A DNA stretch of 64,000 nt from Gonocerus acuteangulatus (GCA_946811695.1 OX328124.1:28824148-28888147); one strand, 5' to 3'. Shown: positions 42,803 through 54,990, counted from the first letter of the stretch. Made by a program: numbers and translations. The notes: generated from the sequence alone by a model not told the origin.

Positions 42803-43931
42803 CTAGTCCTGGGTGGAGACTTGGTTCTTCCAGTTCCTTGAGGTTGAATCTGCATCTGTTCCCTTTCTTCCTTCATCTCCTTCCGGCTGCTTCTTCCCAG
42901 CTCTGCTGATCCTATTAGCGGATTCTCCTCCAGGGCTTCTAGCTTCTTGGAGAGGAACATCTAGAATGTTTCTCTCAGGAGATATCGTTCTTGCCAGTCT
43001 TTCCATCATTTCCAATCGCTCAGTCATTTCCTCCTTCAACCGATCCCATCTGGCGTTAATATCAGGAACGTCATCTTCTTCCGGCTGCTTCTTCCCAGCT
43101 CTGCTGATCCTACTAGCGGATTCTCCTCCAGGGCTTCTAGCTTCTTGCGGAGGAACATCTAGAATGTTTCTCTCAGGAGATATCGTTCTTGCCAGTCTTT
43201 CCATCATTTCCAATCGCTCAGTCATTTCCTCCTTCAACCGATCCCATCTCACGTTAATATCAGGAACTTCTTCTTTATTTACACTCGCAGGCTTTCTTTC
43301 TGCTTCTATAATTTCTTCAGAATGAGGATGCTCCTGTTGGTGCGGAACACCAGAATACGCACTTTCCACAATCGCAGTATTTTCTTTGTTTTTAGGTAAT
43401 AGTTTGTTAAGAGGGACTGGGTTATTCATTTCAACGTTGTTTTCCTGTGGTACAGGGCATGTAGCAGCTAAGTGATTGTTTTTTGCAAATAAAGCAGCTG
43501 AGCCCTTTAGTAGTTAAATATATTCTAAATGATTTACCTTCAGTTTTTACAATCAAAGAGGAAGGTAATTTGCTAGCGTGCTCTGGATTAATGAACAGCT
43601 GTCTTCTATGACTCAACACATGTGCTAAGCGTGGATCATGAAGACTAGCTTTCAAACAAACCAAGGGCGTTACTATGCCAATACCTAACCTCTTTAAGGC
43701 ATCTTCAATGGCTTGGTCAGGTATTACTGGAAATAAATTTGACACTATTACTCGAATAGCTGGCTCTAGGAGACGTTTTATTCCTATATCATGGCCACCA
43801 ATATTTATAATAGGATGCTGATTAATTAAAAAATCCACTTCATTCTTACTGGTAAGGCAAAATGTACCTCTAGAAATATAAGAGGCAAATTTTATGGATT
43901 TCGGATCAATAAAATTTATTATAGCAAGCAC
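42803..43931 (-). mobile_element. LINE ORF1 (gag-like) with broken CCHC knuckle and a 198-bp duplication
   Basis: The minus strand encodes an RNA-binding ORF1-type protein: IRVIVSNLFPVIPDQAIEDA and RRQLFINPEHASKLPSSLIV, then a zinc knuckle beginning CFIC. The knuckle is completed only by a frame change after the A run at about 43485 (NNHLAATCP in the other frame). That run seems two bases too short. The following 208-codon part contains a 66-residue unit (WDRLKEEMTERLEMMERLAR, a likely coiled coil) present twice in tandem (198 bp offset, 42881 against 43079). It resembles proteins paired with jockey-like ORF2s. No RT follows here. Confidence 0.65.
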
Positions 43932-44469
43932 ATAATCCTCCTGAATAGATGGTTTATTTGAATGGAAAAGAGCGTGGCCTATGTTGCAGAAAAGTGGCGG
44001 TAAAATTTCTCTTTGTTATAACCTTATTACTATGAAGTTTGAAATATTTTTAGCCTAAGCTTTTGCTAAGAATCTATAAATAGTAAAAACTGCCTCCCTT
44101 GTCTGACATTTCAAAGCCTTTTCTAGACATAATTAGTTTTTATAGTGTTTCAGGTATCGTGTTGTTCCTTGAAATAGGAATTAGCAGATGGTGGCAATCA
44201 TGCGGAACATTTCCCTCAAAATAAGAGAAGGTGAGTATAAATAATAAGAGGATGTACATTTTAGCGGGTTTTGCACTTTCTATAGGGAGAAAACTCGCTC
44301 ATGATGTCGGCCTGTTGACGCAATCTGGAAGTGCCGACTAGAAAATGAAAAGCTTCAAGGTCACGAAAATAACCGTGTTTCAAAATGGTATATATACATA
44401 TATTTACGGGCTTGCAGCTTCAACTTATATATGTAATTTTACAGTGTTGGGAAGGTGATTTTCGCAAAA

Positions 44470-45115
44470 AATCAGAAGATATGTTTAATTGCACCTTATG
44501 ACTAAACAAGACACACCTATCTGCCAATATTGCAACACAAATCTGACTATAAAACACTTACTAACGCAATGCAGACACAGACAAATTTTGACATGCCTGA
44601 TAATTTGACTGACTTACTCAAGGACGAGAGCCAATATATAGAAAACACATTAGACTTTTTGAAACAAACCAGACTAACTGACACACTCTAAATGAAATTA
44701 AACCCTTAATATAATCCCCAAAATAACTTATACTTATAATAGACTGGTTGGAAAACTAATATGTGTATATGTTGAATTGTAATTATTTTTTTATTTTATT
44801 TTTTTTACAGCATTGTGAATAAGTTAAGAAGTTTGTTGTTTAGTTTAACATTGTAAATATGTAAATTGTTAAGTTAATTATAAATATGAATTATAACCTT
44901 GCGTTAAAACTATATCAGATTTAAAGGTCTATACTGTGTATGTAAAAGTATATTTACAGTAAATTTATTTAAAACCATCTAAGATGATCTATCAGCTATC
45001 AATGTAAATCATAGTATATGTACAGCTCTTGTCGCTAAAGCTGCGAAGTGTCTCAATAAATATATAAAAAATAAATAAAAAAAAATAAAATAAAAAAAAA
45101 AATAAAAAGATTTGT
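44470..45115 (+). mobile_element. LINE 3' end with CxxC-H-C motif and A-rich tail
   Basis: It encodes TPICQYCNTNLTIKHLLTQC in one frame and PDNLTDLLKDESQYIENTLD to RLTDTL-stop in another, so a frameshift lies between. The 3' part has CTAAAGCTGCGAAGTGTCTC and ends in AATAAATAAAAAAAAATAAA. This is a jockey/I-like tail. Confidence 0.65.
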
Positions 45116-45692
45116 TCAAATGTTTGTGCCTATATAAAGTATCATAATACAAATAAAAGCATTTTGGAAACACAAAAATATTATCCACAGTGGAAAAACG
45201 GTTCCATGAAATAAATCTCTCATACAAGAACTTCAAAAGAATTTTTTTAAATTTACACCAATGGCAGGCAATGGAATTACTACCTCTACCAAAGTAAACC
45301 ACTACTGCCAAATTCAAAACAGTTTTTGTAAATGAACTTTCCGAAATCGTTTAGTCATATGCAAAATATTTCGAAAGACATTTATACGTTCTGTTCTTCG
45401 AAGGCGAATCGGTGAAAGCTTGTAAGATTCGCGAATGTTTTTAAGTTATGAAATTCAGCGACCTCTCTGACCCACCACACCCCTGACTGGTTCTAGATCA
45501 TTCATTCAGAACAAAATAATTAATTATTTTGATCAGTATCTTAATTGCTAAATTTTCTTTTTATTCCCCTCATAATTTCTCTTGCCTTTAATAACTTGAT
45601 TTCCGGACCATAACCGCACTTAATTGAACTATGATTGAAGGTCTTAAAGAATCAAACATGCATTATAAAATAGAAGTAGCCTATAAATGAGA

Positions 45693-45696
<4 letters not shown>

Positions 45697-45747
<51 letters not shown>
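45697..45747. repeat. (TA)n microsatellite
   Basis: About 25 TA units directly next to the 3' end of the minus-strand LINE at 45750-46843. Confidence 0.9.
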
Positions 45748-45749
<2 letters not shown>

Positions 45750-46841
45750 GAATGAAAAGTTTTATTCTTATTCCGGGACAGAAGTCCCATAGGAATAATT
45801 TTGAAATTAGAAAATAATTTTGAATTTTACGTATAAACTTAAAAACTTATAAATGCTATCAGTATCAGTATATAGTGTACAGCTTCAATATAGACTTGGG
45901 GTTGGGTAAAACTTGGAGGGATAGAAGGTGGTGGAAGAGTCGGGATTTAAAGGTTTCAAGGTTGGTAGAATGGCGGACAGACAGAGGTAAGGAATTCCAT
46001 AGCGAGGTGGCACGGGTGACAAATGATTTTTCGATTATTGCTGTTCGGTGGGAAGGAATATAAAGATCAGAAGGACGAGATCGGGTGTTACGGGAGTGAA
46101 CCGAGGATTTAAATTTAAGAAGTTGAAAAATATAAGAAGGTCTACGGGATTGAATTACTTGGTAAAGGACTGAGCCGAGGAAGTACTGACGACGATAAAG
46201 AGGGAATAGCCAATTTAGCTCCTGGTAGAAATGTGATATGTTGGAGTCTCTGGGGATCCCGAGGATAAAACGAATGAAACAGTTCATGAGGCGTTTGAGT
46301 TTTGCCTCGAGATCGCCAGAAAGTCCACCGTACACCAAACAACCATAGTCAAACTGGGGGAATAATAGGGAAGTTACGAGGAGTTGACGGGTCTTTGTTG
46401 GCAGGAGATGGCGGGAGAGGTTGAGCTGTCTCAGGATAAATATGGACCGACGGGAAATTTGGGAAATATGATTTTTCCAGGAAAGGTTCTGATCAAATAT
46501 GATCCCAAGATTTTTAACTGATTTACAATATTTTATAGGGATGCTGTTAAGGTAAAGGCCGGAAAAGGGGAAGTAGAACTTATGAGGGATTGGGAGCCTA
46601 TAACAATGGCTTTGGATTTGTCTGGATTCAGGGAAAGCTTATTAGCTGCAGCCCAAGCATTGATGTTGTTAAGATCTACTTGCAGCTTGTCTACAGCATC
46701 TCGTAGCAAAGAGGGCTTAAAGGATAGGTAGATTTGGGTATCGTCAGCGTAAAGATGAAACTTGGAATGAACTATGGAAAGAGGAAGATCATTGATGTAA
46801 ACAGAAAATAGAGAGAAATAGAGAATATATAGAAATATAGA

Positions 46842-46843
<2 letters not shown>
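45750..46843 (-). mobile_element. Jockey/CR1-like LINE fragment with RT palm, broken
   Basis: Minus-strand reading starts at LFSVYINDLPLSIV and contains the RT catalytic motif HLYADDTQIYLSF, then NKLSLNPDKSKAIVIG. After one frameshift near 46590 it continues with KSVKNLGIIFDQNLSW and a long C-terminal part (LNWLFPLYRRQYFLGSVLYQ; ATSLWNSLPLSVR). The ORF ends at 45865. The N-terminal RT and endonuclease are missing. Both ends abut (TA)n tracts. Confidence 0.8.

Positions 46844-46900
<57 letters not shown>
46844..46900. repeat. (TA)n microsatellite
   Basis: A pure TA tract separating the truncated LINE (45750-46843) from the MITE at 46901. Confidence 0.9.
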
Positions 46901-46904
<4 letters not shown>

Positions 46905-47674
46905 GTGTATCGCAAGTTAATGACAATAATCCAAGGAGTTATACTGGACAAAAAATGTAGTTTAACACCACCAACCACACATTTTTATCTCACTTTATTC
47001 TAGAAATAGGCCGTTCTAAAGGTTCTTTTTAAAAAAATCGTGTTTTTGTAGAACAACTCCAACTTTCTCTACTTGTATACATTGTCTTTCAACGTTTCAT
47101 TACATATACAAAATCAACATTAAATTATCCTTAAGGATAATGCACATACAATGTTCATAAGTATCTCATTCAAACTAAAATATCACTTCAAAAAGTAGAA
47201 ATTAATAAAAGCTTCTGGTTAGCAACAACTTTTCGAAAATCACTACTCTTCGGAAAAAAAAAAAAAAAAAAATCTACAGATTGCTGAATCTCACAAAAGT
47301 TATCAAATTTAATCAGCTTTCCAACGATATACCCAGAACTGAGATTATCTCTCAATTTAATAACGTAATTGGATTTGAAAAGATATCAAATAAATAAAAG
47401 TCATGTTATGTTTAATTTCATGGTATTATCAGCCTTAAAAAAAATTTAATGCTGATTTAAAAAATGCAATGAAACGTTGAAAAAAATGTGTACAAGCAAA
47501 GAACATTAAATTTATACTACAAAAACACAAATTTTTCTAAATAACGTTTAGAACGGCATATGTCTGGAAGGGAGTGAGATAGAAATGTTTGGTTGGTGGT
47601 GTTGAGCTACATTTTTTATCTAGCTTCACCACTTTATTAACTTGAGTATTGTCTTTAACTTGCGATACGCCCTG
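46901..47674. mobile_element. MITE with about 200-bp terminal inverted repeats
   Basis: CAGAGTGTATCGCAAGTTAA at the left pairs with the mirror of CTTGCGATACGCCCTG at the right. Homology continues through AACACCACCAACCACAC and TTTCAACGTTTCATTACAT (mirror at 47465-47480). It is flanked by TA on both sides. No transposase is present. The right arm has a small insertion. Confidence 0.7.
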
Positions 47675-47689
47675 TATATATAGCATTTC

Positions 47690-47935
47690 CAAGTCTATTT
47701 GAACCTTTTCAAAGTCAACTGTAACCATTTCCAAATCAAATGTCACCCTTTCCAATTCTAATGTAACCCTTTCCGATTCAAATGTATCCCTTTCCAATTC
47801 AAATGTAACCCTTTCCAAATCAGTTGAAACCCTTTCCAAAACAAATGTAACGCTTTACAACTCAATTGTCACCCTTTTTATTTCAAATGTAACCGTTTCC
47901 ATTTCAATTGTCACCATTGAAATTTATTGCAAATT
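47690..47935. repeat. 21-bp minisatellite
   Basis: About eleven diverged units of the type CCCTTTCCAATTCAAATGTAA. The unit is seven codons long, so the minus strand reads a heptad-like series (ERVTFEL, ERDTFES and so on). Confidence 0.8.
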
Positions 47936-48003
47936 GACCGTAATGGGGAATGGGCGAATTGAGGGCCTCAAAACTCAACGGGATAAATCATGAAAATATT
48001 TTT

Positions 48004-48035
<32 letters not shown>

Positions 48036-48215
48036 TCGATCTCGCTAGTCACCTAAATGTCTGCGCGTCGTTAAAAAATAAAATACATTTTTTTTTTTTG
48101 CAAATTGACCGTAATTGGGAATGGGTGAATTGAGGGCGAATATTAAAAATATTTTAATTAAAAAAATAAAAAAAATCGATCTCGCTAGTGACCTAAATGT
48201 CTGTGCGTCGTTAAC
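47925..48215. repeat. Tandem duplication with A-rich core
   Basis: Two copies of a block of about 150 bp: TTGCAAATTGACCGTAAT, GGGAATGGGCGAATTGAGGG, an A run, then TCGATCTCGCTAGTCACCTA and GTCGTTAA. They are at 47928-48073 and 48100-48213. Confidence 0.8.
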
Positions 48216-48311
48216 ACGTATATACCCTTTAGGTAAAACTGAAGTTGAGCGTCCTCAAAACCGATTTCTTTCAAATTTTGTACAATAACGAATTTTGATG
48301 CACTAAATATC

Positions 48312-48368
<57 letters not shown>

Positions 48369-49050
48369 TAGGGGTGTTTACAAAAATAGCCTAGAAGCTG
48401 ACAGTGAAAAATTAATTAACTAAATAGACATCCTTATCCTGTAATGAGAGACAGCTTGTACCTAGCTTGTACTTTCATGTTAGTGTATGTTAGTAAGCTC
48501 TAGGTAGACAAGCAGTTCATGTCCAATGGATCAGGAACGAATTGACATATGAACGGGTTACGTTCGTAGGTAGAGGGAGTTGGAACAATACCAATGAACG
48601 TTGCTCAAGAACCAATCATGTATTCAGTACATGTCCTACCTCGTGGGCAATATCCGTTACAGCCGTAATACGTCATACATTCAAACACTCATGACGTCAC
48701 AGGAAAATTAAAAGGATGATTAAAAATTATGATTAAATTAAAAACTATTATTACATTGTAGTTCATGAATTAAAATTGCATGATAAATATTAATTCAATT
48801 TTAACATTGTTAGTCAATTGATATTCCTTCAAGATATCTTTTACTAATAAATGTAATTCCATAAAATTTAAATCGGATCGAAGTAGTATATAAGGTGATT
48901 TTAGTTAAACATAAGAGATGGGGCTTTAAAATTTGAAAATAAAAGTTATATTGTTTTAAATCAAAGGTATAAAATAACATTGAACTTTAGAGCTTATGAT
49001 AGAGAGGTGATGACACGCTTATAACGCCGACATTATGACGAAATCCGGAT
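48216..49050. other. No gene recognised; (TA)n at 48313-48362
   Basis: A (TA)n tract and AT-rich sequence. GAACGAATTGACATATGAAC and neighbours have ordinary composition but encode nothing recognisable. Confidence 0.4.
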
Positions 49051-49115
49051 GTGACGTTATTAAATGTCCCCATTACTGAACTCATAGGTCAGGAACATAC
49101 AGGGGGTTCAAATTC

Positions 49116-49117
<2 letters not shown>

Positions 49118-49192
<75 letters not shown>
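49118..49192. repeat. (TA)n(GT)n microsatellite
   Basis: Pure TA units followed by GT units. Confidence 0.9.
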
Positions 49193-49320
49193 GGTGTATA
49201 CGTGATATTTCGTATACAAATAATTTGTCTAAAGGTCAAGTAACAAGCAGACCATGTTTAGGGCGAATGTTGCACGTACAAAATCTTATCGCTTACGTTT
49301 TTGCGTTACTAGAGTTATGT

Positions 49321-49416
49321 TTTAGCGCGGTACCTCCCACCCTCCATGGCCCCATCCAGAAGTGCCGACTAGAAAACTTTCAGTACCCATATATCTGGAA
49401 AATAACGCTGGTTCAA

Positions 49417-49474
<58 letters not shown>

Positions 49475-49810
49475 GTTCGCTTTCTCACATGATCAAAAAT
49501 GGTCCAATTTGAGCAGAAACAGTCCACCGGAACACTCTTCCTCGAGCGAAATTCCCGCGAAAAAATCGGAACGTTTTCGAGTTCATATGCTTGGAGGTTT
49601 TATAGGTTCATTGACATAGGAAAATCAATGAAACCATTTTTAAGGTACCCGTTTTCGAGAGTGGAAATCAACTTTCTTGTAACTTATTTTCGGGTTGGAT
49701 CCTTAGAATTGTTTAATTCAATTGAAATATTTTCTAAATTTTTTAAATTCATCTAAGGAAATAAGTTAAAATTTGGTTACATTTGGAATTAAGGAAATAT
49801 TCGACAAAAA
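49321..49810 (-). mobile_element. Element Y, inverted copy
   Basis: It starts TTTTAGCGCGGTACCTCCC (mirror of the GGAACCGCGCTAAAA end of Y), then CCAGAAGTGCCGACTAGAAA, GGTTCAAATTT, a (TA)n tract at 49419-49471 and CACATGATCAAAAATGGTCC. AACGTTTTCGAGTTCATATG follows. The far end is unclear. Confidence 0.6.
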
Positions 49811-49829
49811 ATTTGTTTTCCTAGTAGTG

Positions 49830-50842
49830 TTTTCCTAGAGCAAACGTTGAGAAGGCGGATGATTCATTTCTGTTTCTTGTTCTTCATTTTTCTAGTTATT
49901 TGTTATATCACCGAAATTTATGGATAGAACAAAGTTCGTCAGTTCCTCCTTGTAATCTTCGAACAAAGTTTCTCCTGACTCAGACTAGTATCCCAATTTT
50001 AAAATCTTGTTTTTAATTACTTCGCCTTTGTCTATCTAGGCCAAGTTCCTACCTTCGCACACTGCGTGTATATTACCCTCTCACTTATTTGTGCATTTTC
50101 AACCAGGCCAGATTTCGTTAAATGATAATCGTTTTAACTTACATACAGTTCATACAACGCCGTTCGTTTTAAGTCATCAAAGACCTTATAATAACACTGA
50201 ATCGTTACCCTAAGGGCCTGAATTTTTAAATGCCTTAAATTTTATATATTATCTGATCGTTGTAGCGGTCATCATTTAACGAAAACTGGCCAAGTTGGAA
50301 ATAAGTGAGAGGGTTTTATGAGGTTAACGGCCTAAAACTTGGCCCAATACAATGACGTAATAACGTTTATTGGCCTAATGTTTTTGAGAGGAGCATGGCA
50401 CTTGGAAGTCGTACAGTCATGGAGTATCTGTTCTTCTTGGTTTTACAAAAATAAATCTAAATTCAGCACAAGATCCTTGAAGACGACGTCAATCCTGTCC
50501 TTGCAACCCCCCCCCCCTCCCGAAAAAAGAAGATCCATCCTTCATTTTAAACCGGCATACGGTCCGATATAAAATGGCAGTTACCCCTGGTTCACCTCCA
50601 TTTCTCCTTCTGTCCATGACATTTGCTTGGGAATCGAGATATTAACCAAGAATCCCTGATGTAACGGGCTCATCCTTCTCCTCAAGTAGAGTCAAGGATG
50701 TGTTTTACATCTTCCATGTCGTATCTTGCATCATCTTCTTCAACCGTTGAACGCTTTATGCAATTCCCTCTCACTATCTGCATACATTTAAAACATATTT
50801 TGTTGTTGACATACATATATCATGATCATATTTGTGGATGTG

Positions 50843-50845
<3 letters not shown>
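49830..50845. other. No gene recognised
   Basis: Ordinary-composition DNA with a few open frames of 70-80 codons that have no family features and no splice support. Confidence 0.35.

Positions 50846-50849
<4 letters not shown>

Positions 50850-50901
<52 letters not shown>
50850..50901. repeat. (CTAT)n(AT)n microsatellite
   Basis: Short CTAT units followed by AT units, ending exactly where the family A SINE begins. Confidence 0.9.
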
Positions 50902-51349
<448 letters not shown>

Positions 51350-51426
51350 TTAATAAAGTTCAACTGTTATAGGAATATTTTTTTCATGAATAAATATCTA
51401 AATAACTTGATTTAAAAATGCATTAA

Positions 51427-51943
51427 AGGGCTCATTACAAAAACCAGACAAGTCAAAAAATTGATATTTTGAGATACATCCTGTCCACAAAAAAACAGAT
51501 ACGTCACATTATATATGAGTGTCAAGTACTAGCAATTCTACAAAAACAAGTCCAACGCTTTTCCACCAAAATACAGCCTAGTCCTTGGACCTGTCTGTTA
51601 ATTTCAGATTGTTTAGCATTCAAAAAGTATTTGTAATTTGTGAGGATTATATAATAAATCATGTTATTTGAGGATAAAATTATTTCATGTTAAGAAATAT
51701 TATTTCATTATGTTCTGTTACTAAGATTTCTGCAAAAAAACAGAACGTTTTTTTTTATATTTTCTCAATTATCCTTTTAAAAAATATATTTATTTTATGT
51801 ACAATGCAAAGCTGTTAGTGGGACGATAGTAGGTATAAAATCAAATTTGATTTTATCCAGCACAAATGAAGCTAAGCATTTTTTTCATGTTTCTGAACAT
51901 TTTAGTTTTTGGACTTGTCTGGTTTTGGTAATGACCCCTTCAC
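51427..51943. mobile_element. MITE with 29-bp terminal inverted repeats
   Basis: The left end GGGCTCATTACAAAAACCAG, continuing ACAAGTC, mirrors the right end GACTTGTCTGGTTTTGGTAA, continuing TGACCCCTTC. About 518 bp between the outer limits, AT-rich, no coding capacity. A clear target duplication was not found. Confidence 0.6.
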
Positions 51944-52090
51944 GTTAAAAAAAAAGCAATAGAACTTGTTGAAATAATTGATAAGAGTGAATTAATGTCT
52001 TCGAGAAGAATGCGGAATATATTCCTAATCTGATTTACTGCACCAAGGTCGAGTAGCCATTTGCATTTAAACAATATACCCCGGACCAGA

Positions 52091-52792
52091 CAGCCTTCGA
52101 GTCCACTTACTGTTAGGGAACAGTTACCATTTCCAAGATACAGACAGCCTTCGAGTCCACTTACTGTTAGGGAACAGCTACCATTTCCAAGATACAGACA
52201 GCCTTCGAACCCACTTACTGTTAGGAAACAGTTACCATTTCCAAGATACAGACAGCCTTCGAGTCCACTTACTGTTAGGGAACAGTTACCATTTCCAAGA
52301 TACAGACAGCTTTCGAGTCCACTTACTGTTAGGGAACAGTTACCATTTCCAAGATACAGACAGCCTTCGAGTCCACTTACTGTTAGGGAACAGTTACCAT
52401 TTCCAAGATACAGACAGCCTTCGAGTCCACTTACTGTTAGGGAACAGTTACCATTTCCAAGATACAGACAGCCTTCGAGTCCACTTACTGTTAGGGAACA
52501 GTTACCATTTCCAAGATACAGACAGCTTTCGAGTCCACTTACTGTTAGGGAACAGTTACCATTTCCAAGATACAGACAGCCTTCGAGTCCACTTACTGTT
52601 AGGGAACAGTTACCATTTCCAAGATACAGACAGCTTTCGAGTCCACTTACTGTTAGGGAACAGTTACCATTTCCAAGATACAGACAGCCTTCGAGTCCAC
52701 TTACTGTTAGGGAACAGTTACCATTTCCAAGATACAGAGAGCCTTCGAGTCCACTTACTGTTAGGGATCAGTTACCATTTCCAAGATACAGA
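52091..52792 (+). repeat. 54-bp minisatellite, 13 units, open reading frame throughout
   Basis: Thirteen head-to-tail 54-bp units (CAGCCTTCGAGTCCACTTAC start) with very few differences. The unit is 18 codons, so the plus strand from 52061 reads a repeat of QPSSPLTVREQLPFPRYR for 247 codons. Differences between units are mostly P/L at the second residue. There is no signal peptide, splice context or neighbour to support a real protein. Confidence 0.85.
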
Positions 52793-53217
52793 GAGTTCTT
52801 ATAGATATAATTGGTTTTAATTGCTAAATTACAAAGGAAAGTCTTCATTAATTTTGATTTTTTTCATTGACATAATTGCTAATTTTTCAAGAAATTATGA
52901 GCGGTAAATAATTATTATTAATAACTTATACCGGTTCTTTATCTGATATTTTTCAGGGGGTAGGTCAACAAAAGAGAATTAACAAAGTCAATTAATTTTA
53001 TTTTTGTTTTTGCTCTACATGTTTCACACTTTAGATGCCTCTTCAGAAGCTAAATAACTCACTAAACTAAAAAATACAGCCTAATTGTATTAAGGTCTAC
53101 AATGGACAATATGAGGTTACTAATACCTACGTATAGTGTCAATCAGCTGTGTAAAATCGATAGATTCCAAAAATCGATCATCCAGAAAAAGATAAGTCCT
53201 TTATAATATTTTTTTTG

Positions 53218-53218
<1 letters not shown>

Positions 53219-53277
<59 letters not shown>
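53219..53277. repeat. (TA)n microsatellite
   Basis: Nearly 30 TA units. Confidence 0.9.
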
Positions 53278-53282
<5 letters not shown>

Positions 53283-53729
53283 ATGTTTGCAGTTTGTTGA
53301 TTAGTAAGTTTTGTACTGAGCAACCCAATATAGTTGGGCAACTAAACTTTGTTTTTATTTTGTTTAATAAAGTTTTTTCTCTCTTTTGTCACTAGATAAA
53401 AATTCTTAAAAAGTTCTTTATCTCGAATTTTATTATTATTTTTTTTCAAAAGGAAATAATTTATAAATTCATTTTTTAATAAGTTGTCTGACTAGGCGGT
53501 TCAACTTTTACATGTACTAAAAAAATTAGCAAAATATATAAATATTTTATTTGTTTTTTCTCATGTTATCTTAGCTTATGTATTCACGTTCAGATACATA
53601 CAGAATTTTTTTCTGTTTGTAAGGTTACAGTAGTTGGTAGTCTGTTGGAAGTAAGTTGGTAGTACATGTAAGTATAATTTTAATAATATTTTGATGAAAT
53701 GATGAAGCGTATTAACTAAGTTGGGAAAT

Positions 53730-54042
53730 ACCCCTTCAGGATTCTCATATAACTTTATTACTTCAATTAAACGTTTCGGACTACATGTCAGTCTTCTGGA
53801 ATGCGTGTCATATCAATAAATAATAAATGTGGCTGCACGCTAATGAGTAATTAATAATTTTGTTTATATCTATTTAGTTATTGATTTGATTCCTTAAAGG
53901 AATCATTTTATTTTCATTATGACTTGTTAAATTTGACTGTATTTATTGATAGGACACAAATTCCTGAAGATGGACAATTAGTCTGAAACGTTGAATTGAA
54001 GTAATAAAGTTATATGAGAATTCTGAAGGAATATTACTCATC
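53730..54042. mobile_element. Foldback MITE
   Basis: CAGGATTCTCATATAACTTT, continuing ATTACTTCAATTAAACGTTTCGG at the left, mirrors TTGAATTGAAGTAATAAAGT, continuing TATATGAGAATTCTGAAGGA at the right. The inner halves also pair (GTCATATCAATAAATA and TATTTATTGATAGGACAC). Confidence 0.7.
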
Positions 54043-54192
54043 TTGATTTGTATAATTTTAGTATTTTTTTTAAAAAGAAATAATCATGGCTCAATTGATA
54101 TAAATTACTAAAATATTCGGTTACTAAAAACTTATATTTTTCATACGTTTCGAATTAGTAAAAAAATAAGTTAGAAAAGTAATAATTGCCTA

Positions 54193-54432
54193 TTAAGGGT
54201 ACCCATAAACAGAGAAGAAAATTTTAAGGCCGGGACTACACGGTTTGGCCTCAAGGTTTTAATTGTACTTCGATGGACTGTACAGTTCAGCTCCGGCCTC
54301 ATGGATTCACGGTGAGGAATATCTTAAGGTTTGGACAGTACAGTCCATCAGAGTAGAATTAAAATCTTGAGACCAAACTGTGCAATCCCGGCCGCTGGGG
54401 TTTTTCCTCTCCGTGTATGGGCACCCTTAGGG
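54193..54432. mobile_element. Palindromic MITE, about 240 bp
   Basis: TAAGGGTACCCATAAACAGA and GGCCGGGACTACACGGTTTG at the left mirror the right half (CAAACTGTGCAATCCCGGCC, TATGGGCACCCTTAGGG). The arms of about 100 bp meet near 54300, so the whole element can fold into one hairpin. Confidence 0.75.
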
Positions 54433-54990
54433 TTTCAACTATGTTGTACCATACCACAGTAAGCTTTACAATCAGTAACGAATGTTCACCCAAAATGCGA
54501 TCTGGTGTTGGTGCAAATCCTGCAGGTGTCGCGGAAGTAAGAGATAACAAGCACCTACCGAACGCGTGCCTTTCAAGATCATTCTCTCCACACGGGGATA
54601 TAATGATTGGTACAATCAGAACATTCATCGCCCTTGCCCGACACACCTTAGCTTCAAGGCAGGCCTTGGGTTAGGCTGTGCACTCACTTCCAGCGCCTTT
54701 CTATTTCTTATAACAGATAGAGCGATACCTTGGGGTACGGCTCATTTAGCATTTCTCTATCGTTTTTTCTAGGCTCCGTCCATTCCTAATAACAGGTTGG
54801 TAGAAATTCACTGTGCAATAGTGGATTTATTCAGTGGCCTTAGATTTAATGGGAACGCCCTAAAACAACTTTTGGACAGTCTACGCCAAAACCGAAGGCT
54901 CAATGTGGAAAACACAACACCTGGAACTGACAAGACAATTTTTAGATTGTCCGAACACGACCTTGGGAACCCAACACCACCTTGGGTGTT
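54433..54990. other. No gene recognised
   Basis: Several overlapping open frames of 60-120 codons on both strands have normal GC content. None shows a recognisable domain, start context or splice pattern. Confidence 0.35.

Noticed and set aside
42813..43325. Plus-strand 170-codon open frame with repeats
   Set aside because: It is the antisense shadow of the duplicated LINE ORF1 segment on the minus strand.
52091..52792. CRISPR-like regular repeat array
   Set aside because: Units are head-to-tail with no unique spacers, and the genome is eukaryotic. The 61599-62270 array was rejected for the same reason.
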